NCBI GenBank assembly: GCA_029262475.1
Contig: JAJCZG010000099.1
Coordinates: forward strand, 1-40,075
DNA from: Deltaproteobacteria bacterium
GTDB lineage: Bacteria; Desulfobacterota; GWC2-55-46; JAJCZF01
Reading direction: 5' to 3'
Length of the DNA stretch: 40,075 nucleotides
The notes beneath the pieces are model-generated. The model was not told the origin of the DNA. It searched no databases and saw nothing but the letters and a program-made list of their open reading frames with translations. Made by a program: the position numbers and the translations under genes. Positions within the stretch are counted from its first letter, which is position 1. Each line of letters begins with the position of its first letter. Positions 1-9,051 of this stretch are shown one piece after another.

Positions 1-275
1 AGCGATTTAGCTTCCTTTAGTTCACTCTCAAGATAGGTAGGGCTCGTCGCCGTAAGCGCCGCCGCCATCTCACCTAGGGTATCACTCGCGACTTTAAGGA
101 GGAGGCTTGAGTCAACGCCACCCGAGAAGGCCACGAGCACAGAGCCCATCTCCCGTAGTATCTCTTGAAGAAGAGAGAGCTTCCCTCGCGTTTCTTCGGA
201 GAGTTCCAAAGTAGATGGCGCATCCGGGGTAAGGCGCGATTCGTAAGAAGCGGGTTTCTCACCCGGCGTCAGCAT
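1..275 (-). CDS. larE: LarE-type ATP-dependent sacrificial sulfur transferase, N-terminal part (runs off the left edge)
   Basis: About 91 codons are visible and the 3' end lies outside the window. The reading frame contains the PP-loop [13 protein letters not shown] at about residues 51-63, inside the context [11 protein letters not shown] that is typical of LarE. In that family the enzyme adenylylates a nicotinate-derived substrate and donates its own cysteine sulfur while building the nickel-pincer cofactor of lactate racemase; no lactate racemase gene is visible here. The chosen ATG (275-273) overlaps the stop of the upstream gene (atgctga), so translational coupling is likely. This start gives about 20 more N-terminal residues than is usual, so an internal start is possible. 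Other PP-loop ATPases of the NAD-synthase/ExsB type are an alternative. Confidence 0.8.
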   Translation of the reverse strand, partial: MLTPGEKPASYESRLTPDAPSTLELSEETRGKLSLLQEILREMGSVLVAFSGGVDSSLLLKVASDTLGEMAAALTATSPTYLESELKEAKS

Positions 276-1354
276 ACGTTACGCTCTTCTACAGCCCCCG
301 GGTCGAGGGCGCCGCCGCCACGGAGCTCTTCTGTGACGCCGTCGCGGGTGGATTTTATGAGGTGCTCGGTTCCGTCGGCCTTGGTGGCGGCGTACCTTAA
401 AATGACCCCGCATGCGAAGTCGGTAGCGGCCTTTATATGACCGTTACCTGCCCCTGAGATGATGGCGTTCGGGCCGGTGAAATCTTCCGGTTCAAGGAGC
501 GTGTCGCCTGGTTGAGCGAGGTTCCTGAGTCTGGTGTTGTCGAATTCGTCTTTTCCGACGACCACCTTTGCGCCCTCAAAGCGGAAGTGACGTCCGTACT
601 TTAAGAGCTGGAGGTCCTTTGTCGTTACGTCCTCCTTGTGGTCTAAAAGGTCACGGACCTTCTTTGAAAATATCTTGTCGGTAAGGAGGCACCCGCCGGA
701 CGGGCACGGGTAGTCTCCGATGTCGAGTTCTTCTGCCATATCCATCTGACCGCGCCTCGAACGCCCGGTGATATCCAGGAGCTTTTCCCTGTCCACGAGC
801 CCTTCCTTCTCGGGTATCGTCGGCTCAAGGTTTTTGGCGCAAAGTGGTCTAAGGATCAGCCCCTCAAGGCCGCTCTCCTCTTCTATGGTCTTGAAGCACG
901 GCCTCCTCTGGCTCATTGGCCTTTGGCCTATAACCTCTCCGGTGATGATAAACGAGGCCCCGCACTCCTCCATATATTTCTTTGCGGCGTGGAACATGTA
1001 TATCCGGCAGTCAACGCAGGGGTTAATACCCTTTCCGTAGCCGTACTTGGGGTTACGGATTATCTCCGTATAGTCGCTCCCTTTGCTCATGACCTTTATC
1101 GGAACCCCGAAGCGCTCGGCAACTATCCTCGCCTGACCCTTACAGCCGGTTGCTTTTACGTCTTCGCTTCCTTCGCTCTTCCCAGCGCTCTTTTTTGCCG
1201 CTTCGGCGGTCTCTCTCTTTTTACTGCTTCCCTCGCAGGTGCAGAATGCGGATGTGAAGTTAAGCGCCTCTACCTCTATGCCCTGCTCTATCATCAGCTT
1301 TACGGCGAGCATACTGTCGAGCCCGCCGGATAAGAGCGCAATTGCCTTTGTCAT
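269..1354 (-). CDS. PP-loop ATPase of the MnmA/ThiI-like tRNA thiolation type, 361 aa
   Basis: The PP-loop SGGLDS is at residues 9-14. Cysteine motifs follow: FCTC (about 38-40), NPCVDC (C113 and C116) and PCPSGGC (216-222), the pattern of proteins often annotated as tRNA 2-thiouridylase/4-thiouridine synthase. The last ~100 residues form a separate C-terminal domain beginning about [14 protein letters not shown], like the adaptor found in this family. The expected role is ATP-dependent adenylylation of a tRNA uridine followed by thiolation; the exact target base cannot be told from sequence. Residues 41-70 ([20 protein letters not shown] region) are a low-complexity insert. An AAGGGA ribosome site lies about 9 nt before the ATG. 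It is upstream of and overlapping larE, so two sulfur-transfer ATPases share an operon. Confidence 0.75.
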   Translation of the reverse strand: MTKAIALLSGGLDSMLAVKLMIEQGIEVEALNFTSAFCTCEGSSKKRETAEAAKKSAGKSEGSEDVKATGCKGQARIVAERFGVPIKVMSKGSDYTEIIRNPKYGYGKGINPCVDCRIYMFHAAKKYMEECGASFIITGEVIGQRPMSQRRPCFKTIEEESGLEGLILRPLCAKNLEPTIPEKEGLVDREKLLDITGRSRRGQMDMAEELDIGDYPCPSGGCLLTDKIFSKKVRDLLDHKEDVTTKDLQLLKYGRHFRFEGAKVVVGKDEFDNTRLRNLAQPGDTLLEPEDFTGPNAIISGAGNGHIKAATDFACGVILRYAATKADGTEHLIKSTRDGVTEELRGGGALDPGAVEERNVC

Positions 1355-1642
1355 CGGTTGTAAATCCCTTCTTTTGTAGAGTTGATGTATTTTAATACGA
1401 TATTATACTTCGAAACACCGAAGAAATCAAACTGCACTAACAGGGGTTTAATAATTACCCGGGTGAAGTCTTGAGTGCTCTTTAAAGACCGGTGCTCTTC
1501 GAGATAGCACACTCAGGCAATTCTCAAGTGCTGCGTATGCGACTGGCGCGTTTCGCGGTGCAAGGGCGCATTGCCAGGCGGGATTTATGCCTATATAAAC
1601 CCTTCTTATTAAGCTATAATAATATATTGAAGGGATTGACTT
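1355..1642. other. Divergent intergenic region with promoter elements
   Basis: No gene is supported in these 288 nt. They separate the minus-strand thiolation operon from the plus-strand protease. A TATAAT box at 1615-1620 precedes the protease start by 22 nt, without a good -35 box. The stretch 1470-1535 repeats GTGCT several times and has competing inverted repeats (TGAGTG with CACTCA, CTTGAG with CTCAAG). A CTTCG/CGAAG hairpin lies near 1409-1424. Confidence 0.4.
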
Positions 1643-2554
1643 ATGGGAAATAATGGAGATACATACTACGACTTCGAAGAGGCGGACGCTTTCGTAAATG
1701 GAAGTATTGAGCGCCCTAAGGTGCTTTTGCCCCTGCTTCTCCTGGTAGTTACCTTCATAACCACGACTATCTCGGGGGCCTTCTTTGAGGGCGCTAACCC
1801 TTTTAAATACCCGGTGGATTTCTTCCAGGGGCTCTCTTTTTCGGTGCCATTTCTCCTTATTCTCGGTACGCACGAGCTCGGGCATTTCTTCGCTTCCCGT
1901 TATCACGGGGTCTCGACGACCCTTCCAATATTCATCCCCGGCCCACCAGTGCCGCCGATGATCGGGACCTTCGGCGCCGTGATAAAGATAAAGTCGCCCA
2001 TTACCACCAGGCGAGCCCTAATTGACATCGGCGCTGCGGGGCCGCTTAGCGGCTTTGTGGTGGCCCTGCTAGTCACAGCATGGGGGGTTAAGCTCTCGTG
2101 GCTCGTGCCGGTTCCCGCTCCCTCCGGCGAGACCGTTAACCTCGGCTCTTCACTGGCCTTTCAAGCTATCGGTTACCTTGTCTACGGCCCTATACCGGAG
2201 GGGCTAAGTATCTTCGTCCATCCGATGGCCTTTGCCGGGTGGCTCGGGCTATTTGTTACATCCATTAACCTGTTGCCACTTGGTCAGCTCGACGGAGGGC
2301 ACCTTGTATATGCCGTCACGGCGCGCCACCACAGGTTCATATCAATGGCGTTTGTCGTTATTCTTCTTATACTCGGCTTAAAGACATGGCCCGGATGGTT
2401 TGTTTGGGCGATACTCATAAGTATCATAGGGTTAAGGCACCCGCCAACAAGGGATGTCTCTCTCCCCTTAGACGGCAGGCGTAAGGCCATATGCTGGGCG
2501 AATCTGCTGGTATTTATATTGACATTTACCCCTGCTCCATTTTATATTACATAA
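1643..2554 (+). CDS. Site-2 protease family (M50) membrane metalloprotease, 303 aa
   Basis: A multi-pass membrane protein with the zinc motif HELGH at residues 77-81 inside a hydrophobic segment and the second M50 motif NLLPLGQLDGGH near residues 209-220, where the aspartate is the third zinc ligand. It lacks the PDZ domain seen in RseP, so it resembles the short site-2 proteases of cyanobacteria and many deltaproteobacteria. The expected activity is intramembrane cleavage of an anti-sigma factor or other membrane substrate; the substrate is unknown. GAAGGGA lies about 8 nt before the ATG. It is followed 29 nt later by the cytochrome b5-like gene on the same strand. Confidence 0.85.
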   Translation: MGNNGDTYYDFEEADAFVNGSIERPKVLLPLLLLVVTFITTTISGAFFEGANPFKYPVDFFQGLSFSVPFLLILGTHELGHFFASRYHGVSTTLPIFIPGPPVPPMIGTFGAVIKIKSPITTRRALIDIGAAGPLSGFVVALLVTAWGVKLSWLVPVPAPSGETVNLGSSLAFQAIGYLVYGPIPEGLSIFVHPMAFAGWLGLFVTSINLLPLGQLDGGHLVYAVTARHHRFISMAFVVILLILGLKTWPGWFVWAILISIIGLRHPPTRDVSLPLDGRRKAICWANLLVFILTFTPAPFYIT

Positions 2555-2583
2555 CTAATAACTACATATTAAATGGAGATATC

Positions 2584-2817
2584 ATGGAAAAATTTAATGA
2601 AGAAAGATTAAGAGAATTCGACGGCAGTGATCCTGATAAACCGGTCTATATCGCCTATGACGGCAAGGTCTACGATGTGACCGACAACCCGCTCTTCGTG
2701 GACGGCGTCCACTACGAGCATACAGCAGGAATGGACCTTACCGAAGATATGGCCGATGCTCCGCACACCGATGAAGTCATTGGTGAGCTTAAGGTCGTCG
2801 GCGAGTACGAAGGGTAA
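2584..2817 (+). CDS. Cytochrome b5-like heme/steroid-binding domain protein, 77 aa
   Basis: This small soluble protein has the core pattern of the cytochrome b5-like heme/steroid-binding fold: KPVYIAYDGKVYDVTDNPLF, then HYEHTAGMDLTEDM and a final APH. The histidines of HYEH and APH are plausible heme ligands. Proteins of this length are common single-domain redox or ligand-binding modules in anaerobic bacteria. The start was set at the ATG at 2584, after the ribosome site GGAGAT, because a longer frame reading back to 2491 adds sequence that overlaps the protease gene and does not look like the family. Confidence 0.8.
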   Translation: MEKFNEERLREFDGSDPDKPVYIAYDGKVYDVTDNPLFVDGVHYEHTAGMDLTEDMADAPHTDEVIGELKVVGEYEG

Positions 2818-2836
2818 GGTCTTAGAAGTTGATCAT

Positions 2837-3613
2837 ATGAAGCTCGTCTTTCTAGGATGCGGGACCTCCACCGGCGTGCCGGTAATAGGTTGCCGGTGCG
2901 AGACCTGCTCCTCGAACGATCGCAGAAATAAGCGAACCAGGAGTTCGCTGCTCGTCAGGTGCGGTAGTAAGAATATCCTCATAGACACATCCACGGATCT
3001 AAGGGCCCAGGTCCTTTCATCCGGTGTCGAGAGGGTAGATGCGGTGCTCTATACCCATTACCACGCCGACCACGTTCACGGCATCGACGACCTGCGTTCA
3101 TTTAACCGCATCCAGAGCGAAGAACCGATCCCGTGCTACGCCGATGCCCCCACCATCGCCTCTTTAAAGCACTCATTCGATTATATCTTCTCGGTAAAAG
3201 GCTCGAAGAACCTCAACGGGTGGAAGCCGAACCTCACGGCCAACCTTATCGACGGGCCTTTTGAGCTCTTTGGCGAGCTGATAGTGCCGGTAAACATAAT
3301 GCACGGCAAGATGAAGATCCTGGGGTTTCGCATAGGGGACGCTGCCTACCTTACCGACTGTAGCGCCATACCCCGGGAGTCGATGGAGATAATAAAAGGT
3401 GTTAAGGTTCTTATCCTCGGCGCTCTCAGGAACTCACCGCACCCGACGCACTTTAGCATCCCCGAGGCGATAGAGGCTGCAAAAGAGGCTGGTGCCGGGA
3501 GGACAATACTAACCCACCTCGGACACTCCGTAGACTATAACAAGACTGCCCCCGAGCTCCCAGGCGGCATAGAGCTCGCCCACGACGGCCTCGTCGTCGA
3601 TCTCCCGGACTAG
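2837..3613 (+). CDS. Metallo-beta-lactamase-fold hydrolase, PhnP-like, 258 aa
   Basis: The N-terminus FLGCGTSTGVPVIGCRCETC is the signature of the PhnP/COG1235 branch of metallo-beta-lactamases, where cysteines bind a structural zinc. The catalytic metal motif HYHADHVHG is at residues 74-82, with later HGKMKIL and LTHLGH segments supplying further ligands. Relatives hydrolyse cyclic phosphodiesters (phosphoribosyl 1,2-cyclic phosphate) or other phosphoesters. No phosphonate genes are nearby, so the substrate is open. The ATG at 2837 was preferred over an upstream in-frame start at 2756 because it begins exactly at the conserved MKLVFLGCG. The last 25 nt of the gene are part of a direct repeat copied about 105 nt downstream. 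Confidence 0.82.
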   Translation: MKLVFLGCGTSTGVPVIGCRCETCSSNDRRNKRTRSSLLVRCGSKNILIDTSTDLRAQVLSSGVERVDAVLYTHYHADHVHGIDDLRSFNRIQSEEPIPCYADAPTIASLKHSFDYIFSVKGSKNLNGWKPNLTANLIDGPFELFGELIVPVNIMHGKMKILGFRIGDAAYLTDCSAIPRESMEIIKGVKVLILGALRNSPHPTHFSIPEAIEAAKEAGAGRTILTHLGHSVDYNKTAPELPGGIELAHDGLVVDLPD

Positions 3614-3735
3614 TCCGGTTTTAATACGCCCAACTCTTCGACTGAGTAGAGCATAAGCACTTCGTACGCGACAAAGGAGCGTACCCACCAGAGCCTCGTC
3701 GTCGATCTCGCCGGACCAGTCAGGTTTTAATACGC
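3589..3735 (+). repeat. Imperfect direct repeat (about 41 nt, two copies) duplicating the end of the hydrolase gene
   Basis: Copy 1 is 3589-3629 and copy 2 is 3694-3735. Both begin CCTCGTCGTCGATCTC and end AGGTTTTAATACGC or CGGTTTTAATACGC; they differ by one inserted G and a few substitutions. Copy 1 includes the last codons and the TAG stop of the hydrolase. In copy 2 the stop has become CAG. Confidence 0.85.
3605..3624 (+). terminator. Short hairpin at the hydrolase stop codon, possible weak terminator
   Basis: CCGGACTAGTCCGG (3605-3618) is a perfect 14-nt palindrome that includes the TAG stop and is followed by TTTTAAT. As RNA it can form a 5-bp stem with loop CUAG and a short U tract. 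The equivalent site in the downstream repeat copy has lost perfect pairing. Confidence 0.45.
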
Positions 3736-4037
3736 GGCACACGAGTGTGCTTTTATATCGCGTAACGCTACCACGTACCAGTACAAGCCCTTTGCGTACG
3801 CGGTGAAGGGTTGTAGCTCTTCAATTGCCCTTTTTATAACTCTTCCCTTATGGACGCGTAGCACGGCATCCGTATATCACACTCCTCTCACCTTTCGTAT
3901 CAGTAGCAGGCTCGACTGATCTCTGCTTAATTAGTATCCATAAGTTAGATAGAAAAATACTCTGACGACTTTTTTCTATTGTCATGGCGGCCTAATCCTG
4001 CTAGAATGCCTATAAATTAGGCATCTACTATGAAGAT
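3614..4037. other. 424-nt hairpin-rich intergenic region before ntrB
   Basis: I see no convincing gene. The region contains the second repeat copy; a hairpin GTACGC/GCGTAC (3664-3684, 9-nt loop); a short terminator-like hairpin GCACA/TGTGC followed by TTTTATAT (3737-3758); and a further stem AGCCCTT/AAGGGTT around 3786-3812. TACGCG-like words recur. An AT-rich stretch from about 3925 to 3980 may hold the ntrB promoter, but no consensus pair stands out. Confidence 0.4.
4007..4023 (+). promoter_or_regulatory. Perfect inverted repeat just upstream of ntrB
   Basis: TGCCTA and TAGGCA are separated by TAAAT, and end 14 nt before the ntrB ATG. The symmetry suits either an operator for a dimeric regulator or an RNA hairpin near the ribosome site. 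There is no good Shine-Dalgarno between it and the start codon. Confidence 0.4.
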
Positions 4038-5141
4038 ATGAAGAAAAAAAGACCAACATTTGAAGATATCGTCGAGAACCTCTCCGAAGGTGTCGTCTCT
4101 GTATCGGCCTCCATGACGGTGACGGTCTTTAACCAGTCCGCCGAGAAGATTACCGAGACATCGAGGGCGCTTGCCGTCGGTAGCCCGCTCTCGGAGGCCA
4201 TGAGGAGGAACCCCTGGCTCGTTGACGTCATGGAGAAGAGCCTTGATACCGGCAAGCTCTATACGGACTTCGAGGGAACGCTCATACGCGGCTTCTCGGA
4301 GCCGATTCAGGTGGGGGTGACGACATACAGGGTCTACGACGACGACGGACTCCTCTGCGGCGCGGCGGCCCTCATAAAAGACCTATCCCTCTATAATTCT
4401 CTACAGGTCGAGAACCATAGAAAGGAACGCCTCTCGTATATCGGTACATTCGCCGCGAACCTCGCCCATGAGGTAAGGAATCCGCTTAGCGGGATTCGCG
4501 GTGCGGCTCAGCTCGTCGAGAGGAGGGTCGATGACGTCAAAATCAAGGAGTGCGCCGAGGTTATTATCCGCGAAGCCGACAGGCTCAATCTTATCGTAAG
4601 CGATATGCTTAATTTCGCCAGAAGCTCCGAGCTCGTTAGAGTACCTCTAAACATCCATAAGCTCATAGATAAGGCCGATATGCTTCTCGGCGAAGGGAAG
4701 AAGGGTTTTTTAATAACTGTCGCTAAGGAATTCGACCCGAGTCTGCCGCCGGTCATGGGGGACGCAGGAGGACTCACTCAGGTTCTCCTTAACCTCATAA
4801 AGAACGCCAGAGAAGCCGCAGGAAAAGACGGAGAAGTGAAGGTCGTCACCCGCATGGTGACAGATTTCCATATCTCACTCACCGGCACGCCTTCGGATAA
4901 ATTTGCGGCCATTGAGATAAAAGACAACGGCCCCGGCATCCCGGCTGAAGAGATGGAGAATGTTTTTACCCCGTTCTTTACGACGAAACCCAGGGGGAGC
5001 GGCCTGGGGCTCCCTATATCGTTTAGAATCGTTAAAGAGCACGGCGGCTTCATGAAGATAGACTCCGTAGTAGGGGAGGGGACGCGCGTGCTCCTCTACC
5101 TGCCGACAACCGATAAGGACGTTTTTGTTGAAGAAGAATAG
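4038..5141 (+). CDS. ntrB: Nitrogen-regulation sensor histidine kinase NtrB (GlnL type), 367 aa
   Basis: A cytoplasmic kinase with no membrane segments. An N-terminal PAS-like domain (about 10-125) is followed by the dimerization/phosphoacceptor helix [15 protein letters not shown] with the phospho-accepting histidine at 144, and an HATPase_c domain with N box [10 protein letters not shown]1 box DNGPGIP and G2 box GSGLGLPIS. This is the NtrB architecture and length. Its expected role is to phosphorylate or dephosphorylate NtrC in response to nitrogen status, through PII binding. The gene overlaps the next one by 17 nt. The PII gene glnK and two ammonium transporters lie about 4-6 kb away, which supports the nitrogen assignment over a generic NtrB/AtoS-type sensor. 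Confidence 0.88.
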   Translation: MKKKRPTFEDIVENLSEGVVSVSASMTVTVFNQSAEKITETSRALAVGSPLSEAMRRNPWLVDVMEKSLDTGKLYTDFEGTLIRGFSEPIQVGVTTYRVYDDDGLLCGAAALIKDLSLYNSLQVENHRKERLSYIGTFAANLAHEVRNPLSGIRGAAQLVERRVDDVKIKECAEVIIREADRLNLIVSDMLNFARSSELVRVPLNIHKLIDKADMLLGEGKKGFLITVAKEFDPSLPPVMGDAGGLTQVLLNLIKNAREAAGKDGEVKVVTRMVTDFHISLTGTPSDKFAAIEIKDNGPGIPAEEMENVFTPFFTTKPRGSGLGLPISFRIVKEHGGFMKIDSVVGEGTRVLLYLPTTDKDVFVEEE

Positions 5142-6570
5142 AATACTCATAGTGGACGACGACGCGAGCATCCTGATGGTGCTTCAGGGCCTGCTCGAAG
5201 ACAAGGGTCTTGACGTGGTGACGGCGACCGACGGAAAGTCCGGCGCAAAGCTCCTCTCCGAGAGAGCTAACGATGCCCCCTTCGACATCGCCTTCCTTGA
5301 TATAAATATGCCTAAAAAGGACGGCCTTACCGTCCTTACCGAGATGAGGGAGGGCGGGTGCGGGACTTCCATAATAATAATGACCGCCGAATCAACGATG
5401 GAGAATACCCTGGAGGCTATGCGCCGTGGCGCCTTCGATTATATAACAAAACCCTTCGACCTCGACGAGGTGGAGATACTCGTTGAGCGCGCGTTAGAGA
5501 ATACCCTGTTAAAGAGCGAGCTAACGGCCCTCAAGGAGAGGTTAAGGGAGAGGGTGGAGAGCGAGACCGCCTTTATCGGCAGGAGCCGTAAGATTCAGTC
5601 CGTCTTTAAGACCGTCGGGAGGATCGCCGACCAGGATGTTACAGCCCTTATTCTCGGCGAGAGCGGCACCGGCAAAGAACTCCTCGCCAAGCTTATCTAC
5701 TCCAATAGCCCACGTAGCGAAGCCCCTTTTATCGCCGTAAATACCGCAGCCATACCGGCCGATTTAATGGAGAGCGAGCTATTCGGGTACGAGAAGGGGG
5801 CATTTACCGGAGCCTCGGAGAGGAGGAAAGGTAAGTTCGAGCTCGCCGACGGCGGCACGCTCTTCCTTGATGAAATAGGGGATATGAGCCTTGACTTGCA
5901 GGCAAGCCTCCTTAGAGCTATCCAGGAGCGCGAGTTCTACCGTGTAGGCGGTAGGGATCCGGTGAGGGTAAATGTCAGGATAATAGCCGCCACCAACCGT
6001 GACCTTGATACGGAGGTTACGGAGAAGCGCTTTCGCGAGGATCTCTACTTCAGGCTAAATGTCATTAAGATTGTGCTCCCGCCGCTTAGGGAGAGGAAGG
6101 GGGATATTCAACTTCTCGCGGACTATTTTCTTCACAGCTTCTCCGGCGAGATGGGTATCGCGGAGAAATGTCTCTCAAAAGGCGCTTTAAAGGAGCTTGA
6201 AGGCTACCACTGGCCGGGGAACGTAAGGGAGCTTGAGAATGTTCTTAGGAGGGCGGTGCTCCTTACCTCAACGGAGGTGCTCACCCCCGGAGACCTGATG
6301 CTCCCGAAGGACGGCGTGAGGGAGAAGAACCTCTCCGATATAATTACGGATAAGATATCAGGGTTTATAGATAAGACCCCCTCAGAGGGAGACCAGGAGC
6401 TTTATGATACCTTTATGCCGATTATGGAAAAACCCTTGATCTCTCTTGTCCTTAAGAAGGCAGCCTGCAACCAGGTCCACGCAGCTAAGCTGCTCGGGAT
6501 AAACAGAAATACCCTGAGGAAGAAGATAAAGGAGCTCTCTATCGACCTGAAGGCACTTAGTGATGATTAA
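5125..6570 (+). CDS. ntrC: Sigma-54-dependent response regulator NtrC, 481 aa
   Basis: Three domains are clear. The receiver has an acidic pocket at residues 11-13 and the phospho-acceptor in FLDINMPKKDG at D59. The AAA+ sigma-54 activation domain has Walker A GESGTGKE (178-185) and the GAFTGA loop (225-230) that contacts sigma-54. A C-terminal Fis-type helix-turn-helix contains HAAKLLGINRNTLRKKIKEL. The start is TTG (5125 or 5128), preceded by AAGGA at a good distance; no ATG fits because the frame must begin just before ILIVDDD. It is co-transcribed and translationally coupled with ntrB. Two good sigma-54 promoter matches in the ammonium island 5-8 kb away are natural targets. Confidence 0.92.
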   Translation: MLKKNRILIVDDDASILMVLQGLLEDKGLDVVTATDGKSGAKLLSERANDAPFDIAFLDINMPKKDGLTVLTEMREGGCGTSIIIMTAESTMENTLEAMRRGAFDYITKPFDLDEVEILVERALENTLLKSELTALKERLRERVESETAFIGRSRKIQSVFKTVGRIADQDVTALILGESGTGKELLAKLIYSNSPRSEAPFIAVNTAAIPADLMESELFGYEKGAFTGASERRKGKFELADGGTLFLDEIGDMSLDLQASLLRAIQEREFYRVGGRDPVRVNVRIIAATNRDLDTEVTEKRFREDLYFRLNVIKIVLPPLRERKGDIQLLADYFLHSFSGEMGIAEKCLSKGALKELEGYHWPGNVRELENVLRRAVLLTSTEVLTPGDLMLPKDGVREKNLSDIITDKISGFIDKTPSEGDQELYDTFMPIMEKPLISLVLKKAACNQVHAAKLLGINRNTLRKKIKELSIDLKALSDD

Positions 6571-7231
6571 AGCCGCCCCGCCGCTGACTATGCCGAGGCT
6601 CTATCCTATTATTGATACCTCTATTGTAAGCGCCGGGGATATCGCACGCGTTACACGTGAGATACTTTCAGGTGGTGCGCGCATCATCCAACTCAGGGCC
6701 AAGGGGTTAGGCGCGCGAGATACCCTGAGTGCCGCCCGTGAGATAAGGGCAGCTACAATCGGTGCCGAGGCACTTTTTATTGTAAACGACAGGGTAGATG
6801 TGGCCCTTATGACCGGTGCCGACGGCGTACACCTCGGGCAAGACGACATGCCGCCAAAAGAGGCGAGAGAGATACTTGGAGAGGCTTCTATTATCGGCCT
6901 CTCCACTCACGGAGTGGAAGAGGCGAGAGAGGCCGTCGCAAGTGGAGTTGACTATATATCTATAGGACCGGTGTTTCCTACGGATACCAAGGCTGATACA
7001 ATGGCCGTTCAGGGCGTAAGCGGCCTGGTGAGCGTCGTGAGCGCAGCCGGAGGTACTGAAGAGAGTGCGACGCCGGTTGTCGCCATAGGTGGGATAAGCG
7101 CCGAAGCCGCCCAGGAGCTCATAAGCGCCGGTGCTTCAAGCATAGCCATGATCTCCGGGATACTCCTCCGTAAGGATGATTTAATAAGCGGAGAAGTATC
7201 CCGGATAATCAATCTTTTAGGCGGCCCCTGA
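6563..7231 (+). CDS. thiE: Thiamine-phosphate synthase ThiE, 222 aa
   Basis: Couples HMP-pyrophosphate and the thiazole phosphate carboxylate to thiamine phosphate. The family pattern is clear: IIQLRAKGL, FIVNDRVDVALMTGADGVHLGQDDMPP, IIGLSTHG, YISIGPVFPTDTKAD and a phosphate-binding VAIGGISAE. The length is normal. It overlaps the end of ntrC; ATG at 6563 or GTG at 6560 could serve, both served by GAAGG at 6549-6553. No other thiamine gene is nearby, so its place in the ntrBC operon is probably incidental or a coupling to nitrogen metabolism. It converges on amtB with a 12-nt gap. Confidence 0.9.
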   Translation: MIKAAPPLTMPRLYPIIDTSIVSAGDIARVTREILSGGARIIQLRAKGLGARDTLSAAREIRAATIGAEALFIVNDRVDVALMTGADGVHLGQDDMPPKEAREILGEASIIGLSTHGVEEAREAVASGVDYISIGPVFPTDTKADTMAVQGVSGLVSVVSAAGGTEESATPVVAIGGISAEAAQELISAGASSIAMISGILLRKDDLISGEVSRIINLLGGP

Positions 7232-7243
7232 GAAGTTATTGGC

Positions 7244-8533
7244 CTAGAGGTTATAGCCCCTCTCGCCGTGCTGCGATACGTCGAGCCCCATCACTTCTTC
7301 TTCCTCCGTTACCCTGAAGCCGATTGTGCGGTTTATGAGTATTACGATTATAGACGTAACTACTGCCGCGAGTATTATCGTCGCTACTACTGCTATGATC
7401 TGAATGAAAAGCTGGTTTACGTCGCCGAAGAAAGCCCCCTTCGCCCCGACAGAGGCGAATAGCCCCGTCCCGATAGCCCCCCAAATGCCGCCTATGCCGT
7501 GGATACCGAATACGTCGAGTGAGTCGTCGTAGCCGAATATTGGTTTTAACTTGCTTACGGCGAAGTAACAGACAGCCCCGCCGATAAAGCCCATTATAAT
7601 GGCCGATACAGGGCCTACGAAGCCCGCAGCGGGGGTAATAGTGACGAGCCCCGCGACCGCTCCTGACAGGGCCCCGAGGAGCGTTGGCTTACCCCTCTGT
7701 AACCACTCTATGAATGTCCACGAAAGTCCGGCTGCGGCGGCGGCGCTGTTGGTGGTGACGAAGGCGAGGGCTGCGGTCCCGTCGGCGGCGAGCGCGCTCC
7801 CTGCGTTAAAGCCGAACCATCCGAACCATAAGAGCGCCGTGCCGAGGAGCGTCATTGTGAGGTTATGCGGCTGCATCGCTTCCCTCGGGTAACCCTTTCT
7901 CTTTCCGATTATTATGGCCGCAACAAGCGCCGATACTCCGGAACTGATGTGAACGACTGTGCCTCCCGCGAAGTCGAGCGCACCCATAGCTCCGATCCAG
8001 CCGCCGCCCCATACCCAGTGGCATAAGGGGTCGTATACGAAGGTAGCCCAGAGGATGGAGAATACGACGAAGGCCGAGAACTTTATCCTCTCGGCGAAGG
8101 CCCCGGTAATTAGCGCAACTGTTATGACGGCGAACATGCCCTGGAAGATCATAAAGATATAGTGCGGTATGGTGCCGTTCGCCTCCATGCCTACACCCTT
8201 AAGCCCAAGGAAGTCTAGCCCCCCAACCACGCCGCCTAGCGCGTCAGGCCCGAAGGAGAGCGTATAGCCGTAGAGCACCCACTGCAAGCTTATGAGGCAG
8301 AGGATAAAGAAGCTGTGCATGAGGGTAGCGAGTACGTTCTTGCTCCTTGCCATTCCGGCGTAGAATAGCCCGAGCCCCGGTATCATGAGCATGACGAGCG
8401 CCGCAGATACTATTACCCAGGCAGTGTCGCCGCTGTCTATAACCGCTGCGGACCCGTCCTCTGCCGAAGCCATGCCTGTAAATATCGTAATCAAAAGTAT
8501 GCATACTAATGGTATAAGTCGTAAAATCTTCAT
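7244..8533 (-). CDS. amtB: Ammonium transporter (Amt/MEP/Rh family), 429 aa; last gene of the torF-amtB-glnK-amtB operon
   Basis: Eleven-helix ammonium channel with a cleavable N-terminal signal sequence (LIPLVCILLITIFTG...ASA). Family motifs include DSGDTAWV, FYAGMARSKNV, DPLCHWVWGGGW (first pore histidine), GGTVVHISSGVSALVAA, FNAGSAL and DVFGIHGIGGIWG (second pore histidine). The C-terminal cytoplasmic tail RVTEEEEVMGLDVSQHGERGYNL is typical and contacts PII. GGGGAG precedes the ATG. glnK lies directly upstream (45-nt gap), the classic PII-transporter pairing. The second transporter in this operon is a close paralogue. Confidence 0.95.
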   Translation of the reverse strand: MKILRLIPLVCILLITIFTGMASAEDGSAAVIDSGDTAWVIVSAALVMLMIPGLGLFYAGMARSKNVLATLMHSFFILCLISLQWVLYGYTLSFGPDALGGVVGGLDFLGLKGVGMEANGTIPHYIFMIFQGMFAVITVALITGAFAERIKFSAFVVFSILWATFVYDPLCHWVWGGGWIGAMGALDFAGGTVVHISSGVSALVAAIIIGKRKGYPREAMQPHNLTMTLLGTALLWFGWFGFNAGSALAADGTAALAFVTTNSAAAAAGLSWTFIEWLQRGKPTLLGALSGAVAGLVTITPAAGFVGPVSAIIMGFIGGAVCYFAVSKLKPIFGYDDSLDVFGIHGIGGIWGAIGTGLFASVGAKGAFFGDVNQLFIQIIAVVATIILAAVVTSIIVILINRTIGFRVTEEEEVMGLDVSQHGERGYNL

Positions 8534-8578
8534 ATTATTAAACTCCCCTATCTTTCCGAAGCTGTTTAAAGTGCGCAG

Positions 8579-9028
<450 letters not shown>

Positions 9029-9051
9029 CTATTCTGTTATAGTATTAAAAT

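Noticed and set aside
74-262. 62-aa minus-strand open frame at the left edge
   Set aside because: The frame of LarE, which carries the SGGVDSS motif and runs off the edge, covers the same bases on the same strand and is clearly the real one.
1448-1906. 152-aa minus-strand frame upstream of and over the site-2 protease
   Set aside because: It overlaps the conserved N-terminal part of the protease, has no recognisable domain and no ribosome site.
3981-4002. TGGC...CTGCT in front of ntrB as a sigma-54 promoter
   Set aside because: The distance between the GG and GC elements is 12 instead of 10 bases, so it does not fit.
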